A DNA stretch of 64,000 bases from Oxalicibacterium solurbis. GTDB taxonomy: Bacteria > Pseudomonadota > Gammaproteobacteria > Burkholderiales > Burkholderiaceae_D. The stretch covers positions 930,001 to 994,000 of the forward strand of contig NZ_BMDP01000001.1 in NCBI RefSeq assembly GCF_014635845.1, written 5' to 3'. The notes beneath the pieces are model-generated. The model was not told the origin of the DNA. It worked only from the letters and a program-made list of their open reading frames with translations, and searched no databases. Shown here piece by piece: positions 1 to 7,795 of this stretch; positions within the stretch are counted from its first letter, which is position 1, and the number at the start of each line of letters is the position of its first letter. A program made the position numbers and the translations under genes.

Positions 1-1172
1 CCGATGCAAAACAGCAAATCGCGCGCGGCGAATATCTCGCACGCATCGGCAACTGCATGAGCTGCCATACCGCGCGCGGCGGCCAGCCTTACGCGGGCGG
101 CCGCGCCATACCGACGCCGTTCGGCGACATCTATGCGTCCAACCTGACGCCGGACAAACAAACCGGCATCGGCGACTGGAACAGCGACGACTTCTGGCGC
201 GCGATGCACGACGGCCGCTCGAAGGATGGCTCGCTGCTGTATCCGGCCTTCCCCTACACCAGCTTCACGAAGGTCACGCGCGCCGATTCGGATGCGATCT
301 TTGCATGGCTGCAGACGCTGCCGTCCGTCAATCAGCAAAACCGCGCGCCCGAACTGCGCTCGCCCTACGACAATCGCTGGCTGCTGTATGCATGGCGCGC
401 GCTGTATTTCCGTCCGGGACAATATGCGAACGACGACAGCCGTTCCGTCGCATGGAACCGCGGCGCCTACCTGACGCAGGGCCTGGGGCACTGCGCCGCC
501 TGCCATTCGACGCGCAACCGGTTCGGCGGCATCGACGAGAAAACCGCGCTCGGCGGCGGCATGATCCCGGTATTGAACTGGTATGCGCCGCCGTTGAATG
601 GCGACAGGCAGGATGGCCTCGGCGCATGGGAAATCGAACACATCGCCGCCTTCATGCAAACCGGTATCACGCCACAGCGCGCAGCGACCGGGCCGATGGC
701 CGAAGTCGTCGCCGGCAGCTTGCAACATTTGACGAGCGACGACGCGCGCGCCATCGCCGGCTATCTGCAATCGCTGCCGCAGCAAAGCGCACCGCCGCTT
801 GCCGGCCCCGATCTGCGCGACGAAGGCAAAAAGGCGATGATTTCTGCCGGAGCGAAACTGTACAAGGACAACTGCGCTGCCTGCCATCAGGAATCGGGAC
901 GCGGTGTGCCGTCCGTCTATCCTGCACTGGCCGGCAATCGCACCGTTACATCGCCGGTTATCGCCAACGTCATTCGCGTCGTGCTGCATGGCGGCTTCGC
1001 GCCGAGCACGGCCGGCAATCCGCGTCCTTACGGCATGCCGCCATTTGCACAGTCGCTGAGCGACGATGAAGTTGCCGCCGTCGTCACCTACATCCGCAAT
1101 GCCTGGGGCAACGAGGCCAATGCCGTCTCGCCCGTCGACGTCAACCGTTATCGTTCCCGACCACTTCCCTGA
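1..1172 (+). CDS. Multi-heme cytochrome c subunit, partial (5' end outside window)
   Basis: The reading frame is already open at base 3 and runs to TGA at 1170-1172, so the N-terminus and any signal peptide lie outside the window. Three c-type heme motifs are visible: CMSCH just inside the left edge, CAACH about residue 160, and CAACH about residue 290. The two-plus-one layout of cytochrome c domains matches the cytochrome subunit of membrane-bound alcohol, gluconate or aldehyde dehydrogenases, which passes electrons from a periplasmic dehydrogenase to ubiquinone. The catalytic partner would be upstream and is not seen, so the substrate cannot be named. The protein would be periplasmic or membrane-anchored. 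Family is confident; the specific dehydrogenase is inference. Confidence 0.85.
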   Translation, partial: DAKQQIARGEYLARIGNCMSCHTARGGQPYAGGRAIPTPFGDIYASNLTPDKQTGIGDWNSDDFWRAMHDGRSKDGSLLYPAFPYTSFTKVTRADSDAIFAWLQTLPSVNQQNRAPELRSPYDNRWLLYAWRALYFRPGQYANDDSRSVAWNRGAYLTQGLGHCAACHSTRNRFGGIDEKTALGGGMIPVLNWYAPPLNGDRQDGLGAWEIEHIAAFMQTGITPQRAATGPMAEVVAGSLQHLTSDDARAIAGYLQSLPQQSAPPLAGPDLRDEGKKAMISAGAKLYKDNCAACHQESGRGVPSVYPALAGNRTVTSPVIANVIRVVLHGGFAPSTAGNPRPYGMPPFAQSLSDDEVAAVVTYIRNAWGNEANAVSPVDVNRYRSRPLP

Positions 1173-1203
1173 ATATCAACACTGCAGACCATCGCTGAAA
1201 TCC

Positions 1204-1632
1204 ATGACTGAAACCCGCAAACACAAGAGCAAGACCCTGACGACCCTCCTCGCCGCGCTGCTCGGCGGCATCGGCGCACACCGCTTCTACCTGCACGGCT
1301 GGCGCGACTTCTGGGGCTGGAACTACCTGATCGCCTTTGTCCTCTTCCTGTCGGCCATATCGCTGATGCGCACGCATCAGTCGCTGCCGATTCTCGTGCT
1401 GGCGATATTTCCGTTCTCGGTTTATGCAGGGTTGATCGAAGCGCTCATCATCGGCGTCACGCCGGATGAGAAGTGGGATGCGGTACACAATCCGCAATCG
1501 GCCGGCAAGACGACATCGAAGTGGCCGATCGCCGTCATCCTCGTGCTGTCGTTCGCGCTCTGCTTCACGGCCATGATCGCCAGCATCGCGCGCGTCACCG
1601 ATCTGTACCTGACCGGCGGCGCATTCGGCTGA
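1204..1632 (+). CDS. TM2 domain membrane protein
   Basis: A protein of 142 residues. Near the N-terminus lies a TM2-type unit: a hydrophobic helix (LLAALLGGIGAHRFYL), a short turn with HRFY and a GW pair, then a second helix (NYLIAFVLFLSAISL). Two further hydrophobic helices follow, about residues 60-80 and 105-130. The start at 1204 was chosen over an in-frame upstream ATG because the upstream extension lies inside the cytochrome gene in another frame and is not protein-like. It ends directly against the convergent lrgB stop. Function of bacterial TM2 proteins is generally unknown; inner-membrane location is predicted. Confidence 0.75.
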   Translation: MTETRKHKSKTLTTLLAALLGGIGAHRFYLHGWRDFWGWNYLIAFVLFLSAISLMRTHQSLPILVLAIFPFSVYAGLIEALIIGVTPDEKWDAVHNPQSAGKTTSKWPIAVILVLSFALCFTAMIASIARVTDLYLTGGAFG

Positions 1633-2358
1633 TCAGATCACGCCCAGCAGCTTCAGCGCCAACGGCAGCAGGAAGGCCGTCAGGATGCCGGATATACCCA
1701 TTGCCAGACCGGAGAATGCACCCATCTCCTCGCTGACCTGAAACGCGCGCGCGGTGCCGACACCGTGCGCCGTCGCACCCAGCGCAAAACCGCAAGTGAT
1801 GTCATCGTCGATGCGGATCAGACGGAACACATACTGTGCGATGCCTGCACCGAATACACCGGTCAGCATCACCATCACTACTGTCAATGTCGGCAGGCCG
1901 CCGATTTTTTCCGTGATGCCCATCGCGATCGGAATCGTCACCGATTTCGGCGCCATCGACAGCACCGTCAGCGGCGACGCACCCAGCAACCATGCAACGC
2001 CCATTGCACTGACGATCGCGGCAGCACCACCGGCCAGCGCACCGGCCAGCAAGGCAAACCAGTGGCGTCGCAATTTATCGAGTTGCTGATACAACGGAAT
2101 CGCCAATGCAACGGTGACAGGACCCAGCAGGAAGTGCACGAATTGCGCGCCGTCGAAATACGTCTTGTACGGCGTATCCGTCGCATACAGCACGGCAATC
2201 AGCAATGCCACCGAAATCGCCACAGGATTGGCAAGCGGGCTGCGTCCGCTGCGCTCGTAGATCCACATCGCGATCTTGTAGGCAACGAGCGTCGCCGTCA
2301 GCCACAGCAGCGGCGAACCCGCGAGATAGACCCAGACAGTATTCAGGTGCGGCATCAT
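1633..2358 (-). CDS. lrgB: LrgB/CidB-family membrane protein
   Basis: A protein of 241 residues, almost entirely hydrophobic, with about seven predicted membrane helices and the family hallmark regions: LLGPVTVALAIPLY near the middle, PKSVTIPIAMGI, and a C-terminal ATAHGVGTARAF segment. LrgB/CidB proteins work with a small LrgA/CidA holin-like partner and have been tied to control of murein hydrolase activity and, in some bacteria, to pyruvate or glycolate transport across the inner membrane. The ATG at 2358 overlaps the lrgA stop by four bases, showing translational coupling. The oxidative or anaplerotic substrate here is not known. It ends flush against the convergent TM2 gene. Confidence 0.9.
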   Translation of the reverse strand: MMPHLNTVWVYLAGSPLLWLTATLVAYKIAMWIYERSGRSPLANPVAISVALLIAVLYATDTPYKTYFDGAQFVHFLLGPVTVALAIPLYQQLDKLRRHWFALLAGALAGGAAAIVSAMGVAWLLGASPLTVLSMAPKSVTIPIAMGITEKIGGLPTLTVVMVMLTGVFGAGIAQYVFRLIRIDDDITCGFALGATAHGVGTARAFQVSEEMGAFSGLAMGISGILTAFLLPLALKLLGVI

Positions 2359-2699
2359 TTTTCGCTCCGGCGCTTCAGACTCTTGATGACAAACGCGGTG
2401 ACGACCAGCGACACCACCGTGCTGACGATCAGCGCCGCCGCAATCGCCAGCCATTCCTGCCCGATGCGATGCAGGTGCACGCTGAGTCCGACGCAGGCGG
2501 GCACGAACAGCAAGGCCATATTCGACAGCAATTGCGATGCGCTCGGCGCCAGCTTGGCCGCAGTATCCTTCTTCAGAATCAGATAGAACAGCAACAGCAG
2601 CATGCCGATCACCGGCCCCGGAACCGGCAGCGACAACACATAAACCAGGCCCTCGCCCAGCGTCTGAAATACAAGAAGCGTCAGCAGCGTATTGAGCAT
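2355..2699 (-). CDS. lrgA: LrgA/CidA-family holin-like protein
   Basis: A protein of 114 residues with four predicted membrane helices and the family motif PVPGPVIGMLLL about residues 24-35, followed by a conserved region around residues 60-70 (LLFVPACVGL). It is the small partner of LrgB and sits immediately upstream with a four-base overlap, so the two form an operon. No purine-rich ribosome binding site precedes the ATG on the coding strand; instead the leader is an almost pure pyrimidine tract of about 40 bases. The start is nevertheless supported by the family's usual N-terminus (MLN-LxLLLVFQ-LGE pattern). Confidence 0.88.
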   Translation of the reverse strand: MLNTLLTLLVFQTLGEGLVYVLSLPVPGPVIGMLLLLFYLILKKDTAAKLAPSASQLLSNMALLFVPACVGLSVHLHRIGQEWLAIAAALIVSTVVSLVVTAFVIKSLKRRSEK

Positions 2700-3021
2700 G
2701 AAAGAAAAACGGAAAGGAAAAAGGAGGACGAAAAGAAATGTGGATCGTGCGCGAATCGATGCACGCTCCTGTTCGGATTTTTCTTGCCGCCTATCGTAGC
2801 AGCCGTTTCCTTCTCAGCCTGTCGATTACACGATGAAATATTTTCAGCAGTCATCGGCATCCTGCTTTTATCTTCATGCAGCAAATGCTGCAATGCATGG
2901 GTCACCATCCATCATCACCACTTCTACACACTGCAGGCAAGCGCATTCACCTACATGCTCGCGTTCATGCCCTTGCCTGTAACATCTCTCCTGCCGAAAA
3001 TACGGTACCGATCAATGGAGA
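2700..3021. other. Intergenic region between divergent lrgA and GlxA-type regulator
   Basis: No gene is evident in these 322 bases. The segment next to lrgA (2700-2739) is a polypurine run on the plus strand. An inverted repeat TGCAGCA-AA-TGCTGCA lies at 2877-2892, nested in a wider CATGCA/TGCATG pair at 2875-2899. It is a plausible operator for the divergent promoters, but no binding protein can be assigned from sequence alone. Confidence 0.5.
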
Positions 3022-4005
3022 ATGCCCATGCCCAGCGTTGCGATCCTTGTTTTCCCAGGCGTACAGGCGCTGGACGTCACCGGTCCGCTCGACGTGTTCG
3101 CCGAAGCCAACCGCATCCTGCCGCCGGAGCGGCAATACCGGCTCGACGTACTCGGCACCGAACGCGGCTTGATTCCATGTTCGAACGGTCTGCCGATTGC
3201 CGCGCACCGCCATTACAGCGAAGTCGACGAACATTACGACCTGCTGCTGGTCGCCGGCGGCCCGGCATTGCCGCAGCAGACGCGCGATGAATCAGTCTGC
3301 AACTGGCTGCGTCATGCGGCCCGGCGCAGCGGCCGCCACGGCTCGATCTGCAATGGCGCCTTCCTGCTCGGCCATGCCGGATTGCTCGACGGCCGCACCG
3401 TCACCACACACTGGAACGATGCTGCGGCATTGGCCGACATGTTCCCGCAAGCCCGCGTCGATGCCGATCGCATCTTTCTGCAGGATGAGCAACTAGTGAC
3501 ATCGGCCGGCGTAACTGCCGGCATTGATCTGTCGCTGTTCCTGCTATCCGCCGATTGCGGGCCGGAAGTCTCGCTGCATGTCGCACGGCGCCTCGTCGTC
3601 TTCACGCAGCGCCAGGGCGGTCAATCTCAGTTCAGCCCCTATCTCACGCCCTATGTCGAGGAAAGCTCGCCGGTCGCCATCGCACTCCAGTACGTGCTCG
3701 AGCATCTGACGGAAAGTCTCACGGTCGAATCGCTGGCCGCCGTCGTCTCCATGAGTCCGCGCAATTTCGCCCGCGTCTTCGCACGCGACGCGAAGACCAC
3801 GCCCGCCGAATTCATCGAAAGCGCACGGCTGGATGCCGCCCGCGCACTACTGGAAACCACCTCGGAACCGCTGAAGACAGTCGCCTGGCGCTGCGGCTTC
3901 CGCACTCCCGACCAGATGCGGCAGGTATTCGTCAAACGACTGGGTATCACCGCGTTGCAGTACCGCGCCAATTTCGCCGCATTCGGCAAAACCGCCCGTC
4001 CGTAA
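3022..4005 (+). CDS. GlxA-family transcriptional regulator (DJ-1/PfpI + AraC HTH)
   Basis: A protein of 327 residues with two domains. Residues about 1-200 form a DJ-1/PfpI (class I amidotransferase-like) sensor domain, including the nucleophile-elbow segment SICNGAF and the GVTAGIDL signature. Residues about 215-320 form an AraC-type double helix-turn-helix with the typical WRCGFRTPDQMRQVF second helix. A second ATG at 3028 is an equally possible start. Such regulators control catabolic or stress genes in response to small molecules. This one lies upstream of and in the same orientation as frc, and a paralogue lies on the other side, so control of frc is the natural hypothesis. The ligand is unknown. 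Confidence 0.9.
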   Translation: MPMPSVAILVFPGVQALDVTGPLDVFAEANRILPPERQYRLDVLGTERGLIPCSNGLPIAAHRHYSEVDEHYDLLLVAGGPALPQQTRDESVCNWLRHAARRSGRHGSICNGAFLLGHAGLLDGRTVTTHWNDAAALADMFPQARVDADRIFLQDEQLVTSAGVTAGIDLSLFLLSADCGPEVSLHVARRLVVFTQRQGGQSQFSPYLTPYVEESSPVAIALQYVLEHLTESLTVESLAAVVSMSPRNFARVFARDAKTTPAEFIESARLDAARALLETTSEPLKTVAWRCGFRTPDQMRQVFVKRLGITALQYRANFAAFGKTARP

Positions 4006-4030
4006 ATCTCGCTTTCCTTCTTTTCAGTCA

Positions 4031-4053
4031 GTCCGTTTTGACGAAAAACGGAC
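4031..4053. promoter_or_regulatory. Candidate operator, distal inverted repeat (GTCCGTTTT / AAAACGGAC)
   Basis: A perfect 9-bp inverted repeat separated by five bases, located 26 bases after the stop of the first GlxA-type regulator. It lacks a following T-run, so it is not an obvious intrinsic terminator. The right arm continues as AAAAACGGACA, which is repeated just before frc. This suggests a protein-binding site rather than a terminator; the binder is inferred, not known. Confidence 0.45.
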
Positions 4054-4264
4054 ATTCACGCCATGTCCTGATTTTCACTTACAAACAAATCAGGCCACTC
4101 CTTCGCCGCATCTCCGACACCTTCCGGACATTGCCAGCCAGCCGAAAAATAAGCGTGGAAACGCATAAAAAGCCTCGGCAGAATCAATTCGAACCAGACG
4201 TATCGCCTCCCCCGAGCACCTTGCGGAACACGATCGAAAGCTGGCCAATTCCGTGCGGATGCGG

Positions 4265-4301
4265 CCGTTTTTATTGACGCCACATCGTCTAAAAACGGAC
4301 A
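4265..4301. promoter_or_regulatory. Candidate operator, frc-proximal inverted repeat
   Basis: CCGTTTTTA at 4265-4273 and TAAAAACGG at 4290-4298 form a perfect 9-bp inverted repeat with a 16-base spacer, and the right arm extends to AAAAACGGACA as in the distal site. The position, ending about 30 bases before the frc ATG, fits an activator or repressor site overlapping the promoter. Either flanking GlxA-type regulator could bind it. Confidence 0.45.
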
Positions 4302-4331
4302 CGCGGCACTTCACGACAGAAAGGGAAATAC

Positions 4332-5582
4332 ATGAACACCCCACTCAACGGCATCAAGATCATCGATTTCACCCACGTGCAAGCCGGCCCGGCCTGCACC
4401 CAGTTGCTGGCCTGGTTCGGCGCCGACGTCGTCAAGGTCGAACGTCCCGGCTCCGGCGACGTCACGCGGTCGCAGCTGCGCGACATCCCCGGCGTGGATG
4501 CGCTTTATTTCACGATGCTCAACAGCAACAAGAAATCGCTGACGCTGGACACCAAAACGCCGGAAGGCAAAGAAGTGCTGGAAAAACTGATCAAGGAATC
4601 CGACGTGCTGGTCGAGAACTTCGCACCGGGCGCACTGGACCGCATGGGCTTCTCGTGGGAACGCATTCAGGAAATCAATCCCGGCATGATCCTGGCATCG
4701 GTCAAGGGCTTCTCCGACGGCCACCATTACGAAGACCTGAAGGTCTATGAAAACGTCGCACAGGCCGCCGGCGGCGCAGCCTCGACCACCGGCTTCTGGG
4801 ACGGCCCGCCGACCGTCAGCGGCGCGGCGCTCGGCGATTCCAACACCGGCATGCATCTGGCGATCGGCATCCTGACCGCGCTGATGGGCCGCCAGCAAAC
4901 TGGCAAGGGCCAGAAGGTGTCCGTCTCGATGCAGGACGCCGTGCTGAACCTGACGCGCGTCAAGCTGCGCGATCAGCAACGCCTGGAAAAGGTCGGCTAT
5001 CTGGAAGAATATCCGCAGTACCCGAACGGCAAGTTCACCGACGTCGTGCCGCGCGGCGGCAATGCCGGCGGCGGCGGTCAGCCGGGCTGGGTGCTCAAGT
5101 GCAAGGGCTGGGAAACCGATCCGAACGCCTACATCTATTTCACCATCCAGGGCCATGCGTGGGAGCCGATCTGCCGTGCGCTGGGCAAGGAAGAATGGAT
5201 CAGCGATCCGGACTACAACACGCCGCGAGCACGCCAGGACAAGATCTTCGACATCTTCGCCTTCATCGAAAACTTCCTGAAGGACAAGACCAAGTTCGAA
5301 GCGGTCGACATCTTCCGCAAGTACGACATCCCGTGTGCGCCGGTGCTGTCGATGAAAGAGATCGCCGAAGACAAGTCGCTGCGCGCCAGCGGTTCCATCG
5401 TCGAAGTCGATCATCCGGCACGCGGCAAGTACCTGACCGTCGGCAGCCCGATCAAGTTCTCCGAACTGAAGCCGGAGATCAAGCCTTCGCCACTGCTCGG
5501 CGAACACACCGACGAAGTGCTGAAGCGCCTCGGCTATACGCCAGAGCAGATCGCCGCGCTGCATGCATCCAAGGCTGTGTAA
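4332..5582 (+). CDS. frc: Formyl-CoA:oxalate CoA-transferase (class III CoA-transferase)
   Basis: A protein of 416 residues, the same length as Escherichia coli YfdW and slightly shorter than the Oxalobacter formigenes enzyme. It transfers CoA from formyl-CoA to oxalate, giving oxalyl-CoA, the first step of oxalate catabolism; oxalyl-CoA decarboxylase then regenerates formyl-CoA. The catalytic aspartate is D169 in GDSNTGMH, and the glycine-rich loop [12 protein letters not shown] that gates the active site is intact. The N-terminal [13 protein letters not shown] segment is typical of oxalate-specific members and separates them from generic CaiB-like transferases. An AGAAAGGGAAA tract precedes the ATG. 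No oxc (oxalyl-CoA decarboxylase) is found in this window, so the partner must be elsewhere. Cytoplasmic. Confidence 0.95.
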   Translation: MNTPLNGIKIIDFTHVQAGPACTQLLAWFGADVVKVERPGSGDVTRSQLRDIPGVDALYFTMLNSNKKSLTLDTKTPEGKEVLEKLIKESDVLVENFAPGALDRMGFSWERIQEINPGMILASVKGFSDGHHYEDLKVYENVAQAAGGAASTTGFWDGPPTVSGAALGDSNTGMHLAIGILTALMGRQQTGKGQKVSVSMQDAVLNLTRVKLRDQQRLEKVGYLEEYPQYPNGKFTDVVPRGGNAGGGGQPGWVLKCKGWETDPNAYIYFTIQGHAWEPICRALGKEEWISDPDYNTPRARQDKIFDIFAFIENFLKDKTKFEAVDIFRKYDIPCAPVLSMKEIAEDKSLRASGSIVEVDHPARGKYLTVGSPIKFSELKPEIKPSPLLGEHTDEVLKRLGYTPEQIAALHASKAV

Positions 5583-5604
5583 CGTGAAATAACGTGCAAG
5601 CCGA

Positions 5605-5687
5605 CAGGAAGAATAGTCACAGCGACCATTCTTCCTGCGTATTCGCTCATGCAGGTTTGCCGCTTCGTCTCATGCGTCGCGGCAAAC
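5605..5687. other. Two stem-loops between frc and the second GlxA-type regulator
   Basis: The first is CAGGAAGAAT (5605-5614) paired with ATTCTTCCTG (5628-5637). The second is GTTTGCCGC (5655-5663) paired with GCGGCAAAC (5679-5687). Neither has a clear T-run. They may end frc transcription, act as operators for the downstream regulator, or both. A TATGAT box at 5692-5697 could serve as a -10 element for the regulator gene. Confidence 0.4.
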
Positions 5688-5738
5688 TTGATATGATCGC
5701 CGCAATTCCTTCAGTCACTTTTGCCATTCCTGTTCGTC

Positions 5739-6734
5739 ATGCGAAAAATCACCGTCGGCCTGCTGGTCTTCCCGCGCTTCCAGATGCTGGACATCGCCGC
5801 CCCCGGCGATGCCTTCGCCGAAGTGAAGGTGCTCAGCAACGGCGAATGCGAATACGAGATCATGACCGTCGCCACCACGCGCGGGCCGATCCAGACCTCC
5901 AGCGGACTGACGATTTCACCGGACCGCACCATCTTCGACCCGACACCGCACTTCGACACGCTGATCGTGCCGGGCGGCCTTGGCGTGTTCGACATTCTCG
6001 AAGACACCACGCTGACCGACTGGCTGGCCATGCAGAACGAAAACTGCCGCCGCATCGGCGCCATCTGCAACGGCGTCTTCGCGCTCGGCGCTGCCGGCAT
6101 CATCGGCGGCAAGACCGTCACCACGCACTGGATGGACGCGGCGCGCCTGTCGACAATGTTCCGCAGGGCGAAGGTCGAACCGGATCGCATCTACGTCAAG
6201 GACGGTTCGCTGTACACGACCGCCGGTGTCACCGCCGGCATCGATCTGTCGCTGGCGCTGATCGAAGAGGATTTCGGCAAGAAGATGGCGATCGACGTCG
6301 CCAAGTACCTGATCGTCTACCTGCGCCGCGCCGGCGGCCAATCGCAATTCAGCCCGCTATTGGAACTGCAGGTCGAAAACGATTCGCCAGTCGCCGCCGT
6401 GCAGGGCTACATCCTCGGCAACCTGGAAACCGAACACACGCTGCCGTCGATTGCGGAGAAGATGCAAATGAGCGCGCGCCACCTGTCGCGCGTATTCAAG
6501 CAGGAATGCGGAATGACAGTGATGAATTTCGTCAACGATGCGCGCATCGACGCATCGCGCCGCTATCTGGAATCCACCGATCTCGGCCTGACGGAAATCG
6601 CCCGCCGCTGCGGCTTCGGCAATGCGGCGACTTTCCGACGCATCTTCGGCCGTCGGCTGGGTATCAGCCCCTTCGATTATCGGCAGCGCTTTCATTCGGA
6701 CGAAGGGGCGCAGCTGGAAGAGGAAACTGCATAA
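5739..6734 (+). CDS. GlxA-family transcriptional regulator (DJ-1/PfpI + AraC HTH), paralogue of 3022-4005
   Basis: A protein of 331 residues from the ATG at 5739. An in-frame TTG at 5721 exists but has no support. Architecture equals that of the regulator upstream of frc: a DJ-1/PfpI domain (residues about 4-190, with AICNGVFALGAAG and TTAGVTAGIDL) and an AraC helix-turn-helix pair (about 215-320, with RRCGFGNAATFRRIF). The two are clearly paralogous, sharing THW, DAA and GVTAGIDLSL blocks. It lies 156 bases after frc in the same direction and ends at a strong terminator. A role in oxalate or formate-linked gene control is inferred only from position. Confidence 0.9.
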   Translation: MRKITVGLLVFPRFQMLDIAAPGDAFAEVKVLSNGECEYEIMTVATTRGPIQTSSGLTISPDRTIFDPTPHFDTLIVPGGLGVFDILEDTTLTDWLAMQNENCRRIGAICNGVFALGAAGIIGGKTVTTHWMDAARLSTMFRRAKVEPDRIYVKDGSLYTTAGVTAGIDLSLALIEEDFGKKMAIDVAKYLIVYLRRAGGQSQFSPLLELQVENDSPVAAVQGYILGNLETEHTLPSIAEKMQMSARHLSRVFKQECGMTVMNFVNDARIDASRRYLESTDLGLTEIARRCGFGNAATFRRIFGRRLGISPFDYRQRFHSDEGAQLEEETA

Positions 6735-6769
6735 AAAAGCCGCATGCAATTTCTTGCATGCGGCTTTTT
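6734..6769. terminator. Bidirectional intrinsic terminator
   Basis: Stem GCCGCATGCAA (6739-6749) and TTGCATGCGGC (6754-6764) with loop TTTC, preceded by six A and followed by five T. It can end the GlxA-type regulator from the left and the convergent lipoprotein gene from the right. The core GCCGCATGC stem recurs at 7749-7772. Confidence 0.9.
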
Positions 6770-6796
6770 CCCAAGGTCTGGAAAAGTGCTTACATT

Positions 6797-7552
6797 CTAA
6801 GGTGCTTGCGTTTTTTGCAGTTGGGCCTGGTTGCTTCCATCTATCGACTTATCGATGACAGGCAAACCCATTGCAGTCATGAACTGAGTAAAACATTTAT
6901 TAACGATGGCTTCTGCCGCGACATTCACGTTCTTGTAGTCATCTGCCTGCCACGCTTCAAGCGGCATTGTCTCTTTCGCGACACCCGAACAACTGATTGC
7001 CGTAACAGGGTTGAGTTGATCATTCAGTTTTTCCTGAACATTCAGGTTCAGACCATAACTCAGGTTGTAATCCTCGCTGGTCAGAAAAGACGTGTAACCC
7101 AGTTCCCACAAGGGAGCTGATACAGAAATATAGAGCTCCTGGGTTTTGGGAAGCGCCCCGGTTGAAGCATCAAAATAATCGGACATTTTTTTAGCCAATG
7201 CCAGATCGACACCCCGGCCAGACTCGACAGCGTAATTTTGCGGCAAGGTCCGGCTCAGATTCTCGCTGAATGCCCGGCTTATCTCCATGTTGGCCTGCAT
7301 CTGTTGCATGTTTCCCGCGTTACCGGTGCTGCCTGCAACACTACCTACAACAGAAGAAATCAGGAAATTTCCGACCGCCTGAGATTTGGTTCTTTCCGTC
7401 AATCGCGCAGGTGTTTCGATAGGCGCAACACGCACATTGCTCACCATCATTTTTTCTTTTAATTGAGCATCGGATATAACTGGCTTGGTAGCGCAAGCAG
7501 CAAGCCCACTTGCCAATAAGACGATCAAAATCGATCCTGCCGTTCTTTTCAT
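6797..7552 (-). CDS. Predicted lipoprotein of unknown function, lower-GC gene
   Basis: A protein of 251 residues from the ATG at 7552. The N-terminus MKRTAGSILIVLLASGLAAC is a lipoprotein signal peptide with lipobox LAAC, so the mature protein would be lipid-anchored, probably to the outer membrane. I do not recognise the family. The mature part begins with a variable linker, has a small glycine/alanine hydrophobic stretch around residues 65-80 (SSVVGSVAGSTG), then a mixed region ending in a glutamine-rich tail. Two further cysteines (about 195 and 220) could form a disulfide. GC in sampled lines is near 45-50%, against about 65% in the neighbouring fatty-acid genes, suggesting transfer. It is monocistronic and convergent with the GlxA-type gene. 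Confidence 0.7.
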   Translation of the reverse strand: MKRTAGSILIVLLASGLAACATKPVISDAQLKEKMMVSNVRVAPIETPARLTERTKSQAVGNFLISSVVGSVAGSTGNAGNMQQMQANMEISRAFSENLSRTLPQNYAVESGRGVDLALAKKMSDYFDASTGALPKTQELYISVSAPLWELGYTSFLTSEDYNLSYGLNLNVQEKLNDQLNPVTAISCSGVAKETMPLEAWQADDYKNVNVAAEAIVNKCFTQFMTAMGLPVIDKSIDGSNQAQLQKTQAP

Positions 7553-7743
7553 TATGATTTCCCTGAGTGATGTGAAGTCGTTCCGGAAGACGTGATTGCA
7601 TGGCTCACGACGAACAGTCTGCAATCGTCGTCAGGAGCGCCTCTCTGCCGTTTTCCCAAGTGAGAAACGGTACGGAAATGCGCATGGAGCAACAACCCAT
7701 ATTTATGGGACAGAGATCGTCAATCGGAGGAAAACCGTTAACA

Positions 7744-7778
7744 AAAAAGCCGCATGCAGTCACGCATGCGGCTTTTCC
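7744..7778 (-). terminator. Intrinsic terminator of the beta-oxidation operon
   Basis: Stem GCCGCATGC (7749-7757) and GCATGCGGC (7764-7772) with a six-base loop. On the minus strand the stem is followed by a run of six T, placing it about 20 bases after the thiolase stop. The stem is the same as at 6739-6764. Confidence 0.85.
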
Positions 7779-7795
7779 TTTTCAGAAAAGGCGTT

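Larger units (their letters stand above)
4006..4331. other. Intergenic regulatory region upstream of frc
   Basis: These 326 bases contain no convincing gene. They carry repeated copies of one motif: an inverted repeat GTCCGTTTT/AAAACGGAC at 4031-4053 just after the upstream regulator, and a second inverted pair CCGTTTTTA/TAAAAACGG at 4265-4298, about 35 bases before the frc start. The string AAAAACGGACA occurs identically at 4044-4054 and 4291-4301. Confidence 0.6.

Noticed and set aside
5594-7120. A 508-codon plus-strand frame through the second GlxA-type regulator
   Set aside because: It is a frame-shifted overlap of the regulator continuing through its terminator; no domain seen.
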